Assembly (NCBI GenBank): GCA_032622095.1
Contig: CP136066.1
Location: 174,221,164 to 174,285,163 of the forward strand
Length of the DNA stretch: 64,000 nt
Reading direction: 5' to 3'
Source: Siphonodentalium dalli
Taxonomy: Eukaryota > Mollusca > Scaphopoda > Gadilida > Siphonodentaliidae
Shown here: piece after piece, positions 33,001-47,700 of the stretch
How positions within the stretch are numbered: position 1 is the first letter of the stretch
Layout: each line of letters begins with the position of its first letter
Translations under genes and position numbers: made by a program
Notes under the pieces: generated by a model
Told to the model about the DNA's origin: nothing
Seen by the model: the letters and a program-made list of their open reading frames with translations, nothing else
Database searches by the model: none

Positions 33001-36000
33001 TATGAATTATTCTGCTCATGTATTATATTTTTTATGTCTATCATCGGCTTGTATTACCTGAACACCCCATCAATGAATAATAGACCATTCCAAATGAATA
33101 CTTTATTAAGTGAATGGGAAAATCCATTTAGTATGGAAAGGGTTAAAATTGGCCTGGTGGCCTGACTGCAACTTTAAACTGGCTTGACTAAATTGGACTC
33201 TTGTATAATCTATTTGTAAATATCATATGTACAAGATAGAGTAAATATCAAAACATTCTTACGACACTGCCCCCCCCCCCCCCCCCCCCATAACATATGG
33301 CCTGCTGTGTGCTTTTTATATATGGCCATCCGAACAATAAAATCATATATCTTCCTGCCACTCAGCTTCAGAATGCTTTGTCCACAATCTCTGAGCTAAA
33401 CACATTTCAATTTGTATTTGATATATATTCTCTTTGATATTACTGACAGTTTTATTTTTTCTTTATACTTGAGTTGTACAACAGATTGTCCGATTTGATG
33501 CCAAATAATACAGAATTTCATAAGCCAATGTTTTGCTTAGCAGGCAAAATAAACATGAAAATACTTGCATCAATCCTGTCACATAGGCATCGAGAAAATC
33601 CACAAAAGCATCCGTAACACATCAAATATTATCACAAAAGCTCATTATTGATAACGGTCTTTATTATCTACCGCTTTTGGGCAACGGAAGCATGGGCACT
33701 CTGTATAAGAGGCGCTACTTTAATTTTTTGCAGGCTGTTAACTTGAACTGCCTCTTTTGAAAGTCGATATATGATGGAACAGCATCCTATTAATGGCCTC
33801 ATGTGTCAGATCTAATTATATACATCGTACAAATGTTCGTTTTATGGTGTCCGTGTATCTTTAATTTATTAACAACCACGAAAAGTCCCATTTTTGATAC
33901 AAATTCATGCATTAGTGTTGTCATTGGCTATGCACTAGTAAACAATTGATAGTCGCTACCATCCACCCTCGAGAAAAGGCTACCACCAGATGAGAGATAA
34001 GCAATTAATGGCGCGTTCACATGCACCAGCAAGAAAATGTCAGATTTGCCCAATGTAACTTGATTGACCAATACCAGCTGCCAATACATGAGCATATTCA
34101 ACAGAGACACGTACTGCATGATTTATGGTAGTAAAGGGCAAATTCCTTTCTGAACAATAACAATCATCCATCGGCAATCCTTTCATGAGTACAAGGGTAT
34201 AGTCTTTGCAGCAATAACATGTCAGGTTACATTTTGCACCTGATATTTTCTGATGGACGATTTCTTGCTGGTCCATGTGAACGTGCCATAATTTAACTGA
34301 GTCATAATTATGGAGCGGTTTAACCTTAAAGTGCCACTTAATTTTCGAGCCTCCGATTATGTTTTTATGGTGACTTGATATACGATTTTAATAACAATCT
34401 ATGCAGGATCTATGCCATAAAATATGATTAAAATACCGTGACTATAATTCATCACTATTTGAAAAATCTGTGTCTCAGAAGATGCCCACAGAGAAATAGA
34501 AAACTGCTGAAGACTCCCACCCCCCCCCCCCCCCCCCCCCCCTCCTGGAACCCAGAATATGCAACAGAATTCAAACTTTTTCAATGAAAGGGGAAGAACT
34601 TTATCTTTAATATATAGAGCTATTCCCCCTGCATTGAAAATAATACTGATTTTTACTTCAATCTTGATGACAAAAGGCATTGCAACTAAAAAAACAACAT
34701 GTCCACAGATTATTACACCGGAAAAGTTGATAATACAATGTTTTGGAGCTTCCTCTTTCAAATGGTATATAATATGGCATATATTTTATATAAAGTAATC
34801 TGGGGGTTCGAAAATTAAGTGGGCCTTTAAATCGCGAGCACATAGATGGAAATAAACCCTTACTGAATCTGGTAGCTCCGGGGATGCTGCTCCGACATGG
34901 ATGGCATCATAGCAGGCCTCCTGTTCATAGCCTTTCCTTCCATCTCCCACATTCAGCATGACATTCCCAGCTTCAACAAGGTGGCCCAGATTCGCATCCT
35001 TCTGAAAGTTGTCGAAGCTCTGACTCACAACAGCTTCATTGATATCGATTCCCACGGCGCGCCCAGTCTCTCCCACCTGTGAAGCCGAAATTAATACAAA
35101 ATTATAATCGTTATCACTTCTCACTCCATATTCACCACCCCCCCCCCCACCCCCGTGTACGTGGTATCGCCAAAACCGAGGGTATCGCCAAACCCGAGAA
35201 CATGGGAAAGTCATTTTCTCGTATATGATATGGGGATATGTTTGTTTCTCATCGTAAAACATACAACGAACAACGTATGTGTATGTCCACATGAAGCAGG
35301 ATTATTTATCCACCCGATGTCAATCAGTTTTCCCAGATCAAACCATTTAAAGGTACTCAACCCGTAAAGAGGGTCCCCATCTCAACAGATTCCAACAACA
35401 ACAATCCGATCAGAGGGTCCTATATTACTATTTCTTTGGCTTTGGGGGTAAAAAATATTTGATTCGAGTCGAGGAACCCATCAAACAAAGCTCAGAGTTA
35501 TTAGATATTGATTTTTCAAATTTGTTATGTTCTCGAGATGAGTACCAATAACTGCCGTAATCTGCTCTGGATGTGTACTCCAAATCTATTCAAACAGACA
35601 AGGATGAATAACTCTAAAATCAAGTGGTAATTTTAACGCAATTTTGATTGAGTACTGGGCCAGATAGTATTCCCGATAATGAAAAATAATAGATTTCTAA
35701 AATCGATATCTAACAAATCTGAGCTTTGATGGGTGACTTCCTCGACTCGAATAAAATATTTTTGACCCCCGAAGCCATTGAAATAGTAATTGAGAGGAGT
35801 TTTATCGGGTTGAGTACCTTTAATATTTTTTTGCAAATTTTTTCAACAGTGTTTTTGCTTTTGCTGACTCAAATTTTCGAGAACATCCACCCACTAGTAT
35901 AGTTCCTGGACTTCCACGCTGCCACAACAAATGTCGGTATATAGTTGAATCTGTCAATGAAGCATATATAGGATTGAACAGAATTTAAAAAATCAGTGCC

Positions 36001-39000
36001 GTTCTCAATATCCGCGCGATATGGAGGGACCACTGTCGGCCCAGATAGATGTCAACGTCGCAGATGAATTAAGATGTCACCAAACGCGGATCTTCTGTGC
36101 AGTGAATATGCGTAGAACTTAAGGAATTCTGATGAGTTTTCGAGTGTTTTTATGTGTATCTGAGACTGATCAATTGGACTGCGAATGTCATCTGAAATAT
36201 GAATCCATAACATATTCGAAATATTGTGTACATATCTATTATGAATGTATTTCAATTGAAATTAATTGAACATCCATCTCAGCATTCAGATTTGCGATCT
36301 CAAAAAGTGAATGAATGATAACGCGATGCCTTGATCACACACACGTGAATGCTGTCGTTCGTATGCATGCATCTAACCGGATATTCGTTTAGTATAAACA
36401 TGCTTGAAGTTTGTATATAGACCACACATGCAGGACGAAACGCTACGACATATCAACGATTTTGTTCCCGATGTCAAGGTCAAGGACACGGTCGCACATC
36501 GGCCCACAAAATTCGAGTCGGATCGGTAAAGCAGTTTTCGAGTCTATAACACACATACACACAAACATACAGACAGAAGTTTCTTTGTGATCGGCTCCGT
36601 CTGGGCAGAAACATGCCTATATATGAGCGTATATGAGCGCGAGGTCAAGGGCAAGGGCATGGTCGCACGTGGAATTGGATCCACCCATATTGTTCCCGGG
36701 ATCAAAGTAGGCCAAAATACATACCAAATTTGAATCTGATCGGTTGAGCAGTTTTCGAGTCCATAACACACATACATGCACGCACACAGACAGAAGTTCC
36801 AAAATATACAGAAGATTATGTATTCATGAACATATGACATATATGCGCCAATGCAGGGATCAAGTTTGAAACTTTTAAATATCCCATAACAAAATTAAAA
36901 TAGCATGACTAATCATAAAAAAGCCAATCTATCAAAATTGGACTTTTATGCGATTACCCCATTCCTGCACTGAAATATCTACAGATACATATTCCATTTT
37001 TAACGCGTTATATACTAAATACTCATTAATGAGTTGTTCCTTTGGGAAATTAGATAATAAGTTCAATAAACAACCATTTCATATATAGGTTAACATTTCT
37101 CATCAATGGATATGAATCCTTCTGTACTTTTATCATATTTTCGTCTGCTTTTATAACTTGAACACCCCTCAAAATGAATAATAGACCATTCCGATGTATA
37201 CTTTTATAACCGAATGGGATAATCAATTCATATATAAAGGGTTAACAATATTGTTGAACATTATGTGTGCCTTTCATTTGCAGCTTCACTTTAAATGTCG
37301 TCTCACCATTAAAGCCATACATGCTGTCAAATAGCCACTGCCAGATCCAACATCGAGAGCCTTTGCTTTCGGTTGTAGCTGGTCCTTCAATAGTTCCAGC
37401 GTGTGTGCATGCTGGAAACAAAATAACTAAACTGAGTTCAGGTGTGAGTGAGGGAGGTTCTAAGTCGTGTTGTTCATACCCCCTAGCTCCCTATCCAAAA
37501 TGTTGGAAATAATCACACCAGGGAATATGAGGGGGCGGGCATTTGGGAAAAGCGTTCCCCAGTGGGGATCCAAAATTGGGAAGGTCTAAACCACGAATAT
37601 TGCAAGGTGTGTATATATATATTTATTAATTATATATGACATTTTTTTCCAGAACGGCGCCTGTTATCGAACTATATGTGAATGACTGAATGTCGCTTTA
37701 ATTTGCTCTTAAAATCCGAGTAATATCATTTTACGACATGGCTAAATCTACTTCACTGCTAAATAATGTGTAGATATCGATTTTTGTGATGGCACTCATT
37801 TGATAGAGTTGTCAGTTACAAAGATCGATCTAATTAATAAATAGGATATTACTCGGTTGGTTTGATCTTAGGCCTACTACCATGCAGTCCTCGGTAACCT
37901 CATGCATATCAGTCTGAGACCGAGGTTACCTCGGGCTGATATTGATAACCTAAAAAAAAAACCCGGGGTGGTGGATGGAATCCGATTTGTATATCTGGTT
38001 CAGCTTGACAGTTGATAATTTCATATACATGTATCAGGGATTGCATGGTGGTTCTCGTGGAAATCTACACAATGGAATACAACTGAATGTTATGATCTTA
38101 TGATATGGTCTATAGCAGTTGAAATCACAACAAGCTCCAATAAATTTAAACCGCCACCGTAACTAATTTCCGGAGAAAGTTGCTATCGGCATACCATGTG
38201 AGGGGCACTGATTGTTACGCCTGGACAAATCGACTGAGGCGAATCTTCATACCACTTCGAGTTACAGAAGAACTTTCTGTCAACCTGCTTCATTATGTCA
38301 ACGATCTTCTGGGTTTTGAGGACCCCATTCTCTGAAAATAAAATACATGTTGGTTAAGTAATATGATCTAATATGACATTTTGGTGTAAAATGTTGCGGA
38401 CTGCATGGTTTGCATAACAACGCTAAAAATCCGCTTTGGGATAAATTCCCAATTCAACATGGGGACCAACATGGCTGTCGGTATCGGAATACGAAGAATT
38501 TCTGCGACAGGCGCACCATTTATACTTGTTGGTTATATATATAATACTAGAAGGTGACCCGACTTCGTCCGGGCTTTGACCTTGAATTGTCTATTTTGAA
38601 GGCCAAGGTCAAGTGGGGTCACGATTTGACCCGTCCAAAACACAGTGCCCGAACAAAAGTACCCGACAAAATACCCGTCGAAATCCATCCGGTTTTACCC
38701 GATTTGACCTTGAATTGACCATTTTGAAGGTCAAGGTCAGGTGGACCAACACCCCAAAAATGGTGGAAATCGGCCCAGCGGATACCGGGAAATCGGCCCA
38801 GCGGATACCGAGATACCCTATGCATCAAATTTCGTCCGAAAAAATCCGCCAGTTTAACCCGATTTGATTTCCACTGAAGTATATAAACGCGCCTCATATA
38901 CACACGCTCATTAATTATCAAGTTTCAACGTAAAGATAAATTACCATCGGTGCCCGAGATATCGCCAAGACGTCTGAAACAGTCAAATGCATCGGCCGGA

Positions 39001-42000
39001 GAAGAGTTAACGTGATCTAACTTTATGACCTCTAACGACGTCATAGAAGTTACGCATTGTTTTTACCCTGATAGAAGATCGTACCACTTCTTCTTAATAA
39101 TTGAGGCAGATAACTAAAACGGATACATACATATTATATATCGTTGGAAAGAGGAAACACGAAAGATTCTCATAGTGTCATTATTATGACTGGCATGTTA
39201 TTATTCGCGCTGTTTCGAATCGATTTGTAAGCACCGAACTGAAATATATTAGCGCAAAACGGCGTAAAAACAGATTTGACCTCGGCAAGTGAAAAGTTGA
39301 CCTCGCACGGACAAATTAATAGGCCTATGTTCGTCCCCGGCCGAAAATACCCCCACATACCAAGTTTCATCGAAATCGGGTGGGCCGTTTTTGAGTTCAT
39401 CGCGAACACACACACAGACACACACACAGACCACACACAGACACACAGATCTTCCAAAATATATAATAGACTAGAAGGTGACCCGACTTCGTCCGGGCTT
39501 TGACCTTGAATTGTCCATTTTGAAGGTCAAGGTCAAGTGGGGTCACGATTTGACCCGTCCAAAACACAGTGCCCGAACAAAAGTACCCGACAAAAGTACC
39601 CGTCGAAATCCATCCGGTTTTACCCGATTTGACCTTGAATTGACCATTTTGAAGGTCAAGGTCAGGTGGGGTCAAACACCAACACCCCAAAAATCGGCCC
39701 AGCGGATACCGGGAAATCGGCCCAGCGGATACCGAGATACCCTATGCATCAAATTTCGTCCGTAAAAATCCGCCAGTTTAACCCGATTTGATTTCCACTG
39801 AAGTATATAAACGCGCCTCATATACACACGCTCATTAATTATCAAGTTTCAACGTAAAGATAAATTACCATCGGTGCCCGAGATATCGCCAAGACGTCTG
39901 AAACAGTCAAATGCATCGGCCTGTTAAGAGTTAACGTGATCTAACTTTATGACCTCTAACGACGTCATAGAAGTTACGCATTGTTTTTACCCTGATAGAA
40001 GATCGTACCACTTCTTCTTAATAATTGAGGCAGATAACTAAAACGGATACATACATATTATATATCGTTGGAAAGAGGAAACACGAAAGATTCTCATAGT
40101 ATCATTATTATTACTGGCATGTTATTATTCGCGCTGTTTCGAATCGATTTGTAAGCACCGAACTGAAATATATTAGCGCAAAACGGCGTAAAAACAGATT
40201 TGACCTCGGCACGTGAAAAGTTGACCTCGCACGGACAAATTAGTAGGCCTATGTTAGTCCTGACCCGAAAATACCCCAACATACCAAGTTTCATCGAAAT
40301 CGGTGGGGACGTTTTCGAGTTCATCGCGAACACACACACAGACCACACACAGACCACACACAGACACACAGATCTTCCAAAATATATAATAGACTAGAAG
40401 GTGACCCGACTTCGTCCGGGCTTTGACCTTGAATTGTCCATTTTGAAGGTCAAGGTCAAGTGGGGTCACGATTTGACCCGTCCAAAACACAGTGCCCGAA
40501 CAAAAGTACCCGACAAAAGTACCCGTCGAAATCCATCCGGTTTTACCCGATTTGACCTTGAATTGACCATTTTGAAGGTCAAGGTCAGGTGGGGTCAAAC
40601 ACCAACATCCCAAAAATCGGCCCAGCGGATACCGGGAAATCGGCCCAGCGGATACCGAGATACCCTATGCATCAAATTTCGTCCGTAAAAATCCGCCAGT
40701 TTAACCCGATTTGATTTCCACTGAAGTATATAAACGCGCCTCATATACACACGCTCATTAATTATCAAGTTTCAACGTAAAGATAAATTACCATCGGTGC
40801 CCGAGATATCGCCAAGACGTCTGAAACAGTCAAATGCATCGGCCTGTTAAGAGTTAACGTGATCTAACTTTATGACCTCTAACGACGTCATAGAAGTTAC
40901 GCATTGTTTTTACCCTGATAGAAGATCGTACCACTTCTTCTTAATAATTGAGGCAGATAACTAAAACGGATACATACATATTATATATCGTTGGAAAGAG
41001 GAAACACGAAAGATTCTCATAGTGTCATTATTATGACTGGCATGTTATTATTCGCGCTGTTTCGAATCGATTTGTAAGCACCGAACTGAAATATATTAGC
41101 GCAAAACGGCGTAAAAACAGATTTGACCTCGGCACGTGAAAAGTTGACCTCGCACGGACAAATTAATAGGCCTATGTTAGTCCTGACCCGAAAATACCCC
41201 CACATACCAAGTTTCATCGAAATCGGTTGGGACGTTTTCGAGTTCATCGCGAACACACACACAGACCACACACAGACCACACACAGACACACAGATCTTC
41301 CAAAATATATAATAGACTAGAAGGTGACCCGACTTCGTCCGGGCTTTGACCTTGAATTGTCCATTTTGAAGGTCAAGGTCAAGTGGGGTAACGATTTGAC
41401 CAGTCCAAAACACTGCCCGGACAAAAGTACCCGACAAACGTGCCCGTCGAAATCCATCCGGTTTTACCCGATTTGACCCTGAATTGATCATTTTGAAGGT
41501 CAAGGTCTGGTCGGGGTCACGATTGGACCCGTCCAAAACAATCGGTGAACAAAAGTAACCCAACGTATCAAATTTCGTCGAAATCCCCATCAAAATTGGC
41601 GATTTGACCTTGAAGTTACCCGATTTCAAGGTCAAGGTCACGTCGCACGGGCAAATGAATATGCTTATGAGACTCGCCATAAGAAAGTACTCCCACATAC
41701 CAAGTTTCATCGAAATCCCGTGATATTCGGGCGTTTGACCTTGAAATGACCCGATTTCAAGGTCAAGGTAACGTCGCACGGACAAATTAATATGCCTATG
41801 TTCGTCCCCGGCCGAAAATACCCCCCACATACCAAGTTTCATCGAAATCGGTTGGGACGTTTTCGAGTTCATCGCGAACACACACACAGACACACAGACA
41901 GATCTTCCAAAATATATAATAGACTAGAAGGTGACCCGACTTCGTCCGGGCTATTCAAAAACCAAATTTCAAGTCGATTGCTCCACCCGTTTCCTAGATC

Positions 42001-44723
42001 TGGTCTGCGCATGCGCGAAGCTGGTGTCGCACGTGCTCGGCGACCCGATAAAATTCGTATCCGGGGCAAGATACATTCACATACCAAATTTCAAGTCGAT
42101 AGCTACACCCGTTTCCGAGATATATAGCCCAATGTCATTTGCGGATACCTCGGCCGGTGATGAGTTAACGCGACACAGTCAAATGCATCGGCAGGGTGAG
42201 TGACCTCTGACGACGTCATAGAATTTACGCAGTTAACGTAATCTAACTTTATGACCTCTGACGACGTCATAGAAGTTACGCATTGATTTTATCCTGATAA
42301 AAGAGTCGTACCACTTGTCCCTAATAATTGAGGCAGATAACTAAAACGGATACATACATATTATATATCGTTGGAAAGATGAAGCCACACAGATTCTAAC
42401 CGTGCAAATTATATGACTGGCAATTTATTATTCGCGCTATATCGTATCGATTTGTGAGCACCGAACTGAAATATATTAGCGCAAAACGGCGTAAAAATAG
42501 ATTTGACCTCCGCACGTGAAAAGTTGACCTCGCACGGACAAATAAATATGCCTATGTTCGTCTCCGGCCGAAAATACCAAATTTCATCGAAATTGGCTTA
42601 GTCGTTTTGGAGTCCATCGATTTCAAACACACAAACTTACACACAAACACATACACAGATCTTTCAAAATATATAATAGACTAGAAGGTGACCCGACTTC
42701 GTCCGGGCTATTCAAAAACCAAATTTCAAGTCGATTGCTCCACCCGTTTCCTAGATCTGGTCTGCGCATGCGCGAAGCTGGTGTCGCACGTGCTCGGCGA
42801 CCCGATAAAATTCGTATCCGGGGCAAGATACATTCACATACCAAATTTCAAGTCGATAGCTACACCCGTTTCCGAGATATATAGCCCAATGTCATTTGCG
42901 GATACCTCGGCGGTGATGAGTTAACGCGACACAGTCAAATGCATCGGCATGGTGAGAGTTAACGTAATCTAATTTTATGACCTCTGACGACGTCATAGAA
43001 GTTACGCATTGATTTTATCCTGATAAAAGATCGTACCACTTGTCCCCTAATAATTGAGGCAGATAACTAAAACGGATAAATACATATTATATATCGTTGG
43101 AAAGATGAAGCCACACAGATTCTAACCGTGCAAATTATATGACTGGCAATTTATTATTCGCGCTATATCGAATCGATTTGTGAGCACCGAACTGAAATAT
43201 ATTAGCGCAAAACGGCGTAAAAATAGATTTGACCTCCGCACGTGAAAAGTTGACCTCGCACGGACAAATAAATATGCCTATGTTCGTCTCCGGCCGAAAA
43301 CACATCCAAATACCAAGTTTCATCGAAATTGGCTTAGTCGTTTTCGATTCCATCGATTTCAAACACACAAACTTACACATAAACTTACACATACACAGAT
43401 CTTTCAAAATATATAATAGACTAGAAGGTGACCCGACTTCGTCCGGGCTATTCAAAAACCAAATTTCAAGTCGATTGCTCCCCCCCGTTTCCTAGATCTG
43501 GTCTGCGCATGCGCGAAGCTGGTGTCGCACGTGCTCGGCGACCCGATAAAATTCGTATCCGGGGCAAGATACATTCACATACCAAATTTCAAGTCGATAG
43601 CTACACCCGTTTCCGAGATATATAGCCCAATGTCATTTGCGGATACCTCGGCCGGTGATGAGTTAACGCGACACAGTCAAATGCATCGGCAGGGTGAGAG
43701 CTAACGTAATCTAACTTTATGACCTCTGACGACGTCATAGAAGTTACGCATTGATTTTATCCTGATAAAAGATCGCACCACTTGTACCTAATAATTGAGG
43801 CAGATAACTAAAACGGATACATACATATTATATATCGTTGGAAAGATGAAGCCACACAGATTCTAACCGTGCAAATTATATGACTGGCAATTTATTATTC
43901 GCGCTATATCGTATCGATTTGTGAGCACCGAACTGAAATATATTAGCGCAAAACGGCGTAAAAATAGATTTGACCTCCGCACGTGAAAAGTTGACCTCGC
44001 ACGGACAAATAAATATGCCTATGTTCGTCTCCGGCCGAAAACACATCCAAATACCAAATTTCATTGAAATTGGCTTAGTCGTTTTCGAGTCCATCGATTT
44101 CAAACACACACACAAACAAACACACACATACACACACACACAGATCTTTCAAAATATATAATAGACTAGCCGATGAGCCCGACGTTGTCCGGGCTATTAA
44201 AAAAAACAAATTTCAAGTCGATAGCTCCACCCGTTTCCGAGATCTGGTCTGCGCATGCGCGAAGCTGGCGTCGCACGGGCTCGGCGACCCGATAAAATTT
44301 GTATCCGGGGCAAGATTCACATAGCAAATTTCAAGTCGATAGCTCCACCCGTTTCCGAGATCTCGTCTGCGCATGCGCGAAGCTGGCGTCGCACGGGCTC
44401 GGCGACCCGATAACATTCGTATCCGGGGCAAGATACATTCACATAGCAAATTTCAAGTCGATAGCTCCACCCGTTTCCGAGATGTCGTCTGCGCATGCGC
44501 GAAGCTGGCGTCGCACGGGCTCGGCGACCCGATAAAATTCGTATCCGGGGCAAGATACATTCACATAGCAAATTTCAAGTCGATAGCTCCACCCGTTTCC
44601 GATATCTCGTATGCGCATGCGCTGCACGGGCTCGCCAATACGACAACGACGACCGCCTGGTCAAACTAAACACACGTACCAAGTTTCGTCCCGATCGGTC
44701 GAGAATCGTAGATTTGTATTAAT

Positions 44724-44761
<38 letters not shown>

Positions 44762-47700
44762 GGTCTTCAAAATATATATGAGATGATCTAATATGGCAAA
44801 GAAGCCGTGTTTGGTGTAAAATGTGCGGACTGCATGGTTTGTATAACAACGCTAAAAATCCGCTTTGGGATAAATTCCCAATTCAACATGGGGACAAAAA
44901 TGGCTGTCGGTATCGGAATATGCTGATTTTCTGCGACAGGCGCACCATTTATACATGTTGGTTAACTAATATGATCTAATATGGCAAATTTAAGAAGCAG
45001 TGTTTGGTGTAAAATGTGCGGACTGCATGGTTTGCATAACGACGCTAAAATCTTTGGGATAAATTCCCAATTCAACATTGGGACCAACATGGCTGTCGCT
45101 ATCGGAATATGCTGAATTTCTGCCACGGGCGCACCATTTAGCAGAAAATTAGTAAGAAATTGAAATATACAAAAACAATACATACTCTTGTACATGTAAA
45201 TCTATTATATATTTTGGAAGGTCTGTGTGTGGTCTGTGTGTGTGTGTGTTCGCGATGAACTCGAAAACGTCCCACCCGATTTCGATGAAACTTGGTATGT
45301 GGTGGTATGTTCGGCCGGGGACGAACATAGGCATATTAATTTGTCCGTGCGAGGTCAACTTTTCACGTGCCGAGGTCAAATCTGTTTTTACGCCGTTTTG
45401 CGCTAATATATTTCAGTTCGGTGCTTACAAATCGATTCGAAACAGCGCGAATAATAACATGCCAGTCATAATAATGACACTATGAGAATCTTTCGTGTTT
45501 CCTCTTTCCAACGATATATAATATGTATGTATCCGTTTTAGTTATCTGCCTCAATTATTAAGAAGAAGTGGTACGATCTTCTATCAGGGTAAAAACAATG
45601 CGTAACTTCTATGACGTCGTTAGAGGTCATACAGTTAGATCACGTTAACTCTTAACAGGCCGATGCATTTGACTGTTTCAGACGTCTTGGCGATATCTCG
45701 GGCACCGATGGTAATTTATCTTTACGTTGAAACTTGATCATTAATGAGCGTGTGTATATGAGGCGCGTTTATATACTTCAGTGGAAATCAAATCGTGTTA
45801 AACTGGCGGATTTTTACGGACGAAATTTGATGCATAGGGTATCTCGGTATCCGCTGGGCCGATTTCCCGGTATTCGCTGGGCCGATTTCCACCATTTTTG
45901 GGGTGTTGGTGTTTGACCCAACCTGACCTTGACCTTCAAAATGATCAATTCAATGTCAAATCGGGTAAAACCGGATGGATTTCGACGGGTACTTTTGTCG
46001 GGTACTTTTGTTCGGGCACTGTGTTTTGGACGGGTCAAATCGTGACCCCACTTGACCTTGGCCTTCAAAATAGACAATTCAAGGTCAAAGCCCGGACGAA
46101 GTCGGGTCACCTTCTAGTCTATTATATATTTTGGAAGATCTGTGTGTCTGTGTGTGGTCTGTGTGTGGTCTGTGTGTGTGTTCGCGATGAACTCGAAAAC
46201 GTCCCAACCGATTTCGATGAAACTTGGTATGTGGGGGTATTTTCGGGTCAGGACTAACATAGGCCTATTAATTTGTCCGTGCGAGGTAAACTTTTCACGT
46301 GCCGAGGTCAAATCTGTTTTTACGCCGTTTTGCGCTAATATTTTTCAGTTCGGTGCTTACAAATCGATTCGAAACAGCGCGAATAATAACATGCCAGTCA
46401 TAATAATGATACTATGAGAATCTTTCGTGTTTCCTCTTTCCAACGATATATAATATGTATGTATCCGTTTTAGTTATCTGCCTCAATTATTAAGAAGAAG
46501 TGGTACGATCTTCTATCAGGGTAAAAACAATGCGTAACTTCTATGACGTCGTTAGAGGTCATAAAGTTAGATCACGTTAACTCTTAACAGGCCGATGCAT
46601 TTGACTGTTTCAGACGTCTTGGCGATATCTCGGGCACCGATGGTAATTTATCTTTACGTTGAAACTTGATAATTAATGAGCGTGTGTATATGAGGCGCGT
46701 TTATATACTTCAGTGGAAATCAAATCGGGTTAAACTGGCGGATTTTTACGGACGAAATTTGATGCATAGGGTATCTCGGTATCCGCTGGGCCGATTTCCC
46801 GGTATCCGCTGGGCCGATTTTTGGGGTGTTGGTGTTTGACCCCACCTGACCTTGACCTTCAAAATGGTCAATTCAAGGTCAAATCGGGTAAAACCGGATG
46901 GATTTCGACGGGTACTTTTGTCGGGTACTTTTGTTCGGGCACTGTGTTTTGGACGGGTCAAATCGTGACCCCACTTGACCTTGACCTTCAAAATGGACAA
47001 TTCAAGGTCAAAGCCCGGACGAAGTCGGGTCACCTTCTAGTCTATTATATATTTTGGAAGATCTGTGTGTCTGTGTGTGGTCTGTGTGTGGTCTGTGTGT
47101 GTTCGCGATGAACTCGAAAACGTCCCAACCGATTTCGATTAAACTTGGTATGTGGGGGTATTTTCGGGTCAGGACTAACATAGGCCTATTAATTTGTCCG
47201 TGTGAGGTCAACTTTTCACGTGCCGAGGTCAAATCTGTTTTTACGCCGTTTTGCGCTAATATATTTCAGTTCGGTGCTTACAAATCGATTCGAAACAGCG
47301 CGAATAATAACATGCCAGTAATAATAATGATACTATGAGAATCTTTCGTGTTTCCTCTTTCCAACGATATATAATATGTATGTATCCGTTTTAGTTATCT
47401 GCCTCAATTATTAAGAAGAAGTGGTACGATCTTCTATCAGGGTAAAAACAATGCGTAACTTCTATGACGTCGTTAGAGGTCATAAAGTTAGATCACGTTA
47501 ACTCTTAACAGGCCGATGCATTTGACTGTTTCAGACGTCTTGGCGATATCTCGGGCACCGATGGTAATTTATCTTTACGTTGAAACTTGATAATTAATGA
47601 GCGTGTGTATATGAGGCGCGTTTATATACTTCAGTGGAAATCAAATCGGGTTAAACTGGCGGATTTTTACGGACGAAATTTGATGCATAGGGTATCTCGG

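Noticed and set aside
34399-34761. 120-codon minus-strand frame with a poly-Gly run
   Set aside because: It lies entirely inside a MITE, and the Gly run is the translation of a poly-C tract. The same peptide occurs at 13353 and 32203.
41177-41893. 238-codon open frame on the minus strand
   Set aside because: It runs across several repeat units, reads [11 protein letters not shown]-like text from repeat sequence and recurs with the 923-bp period. It is an accidental frame in Helentron-like units.
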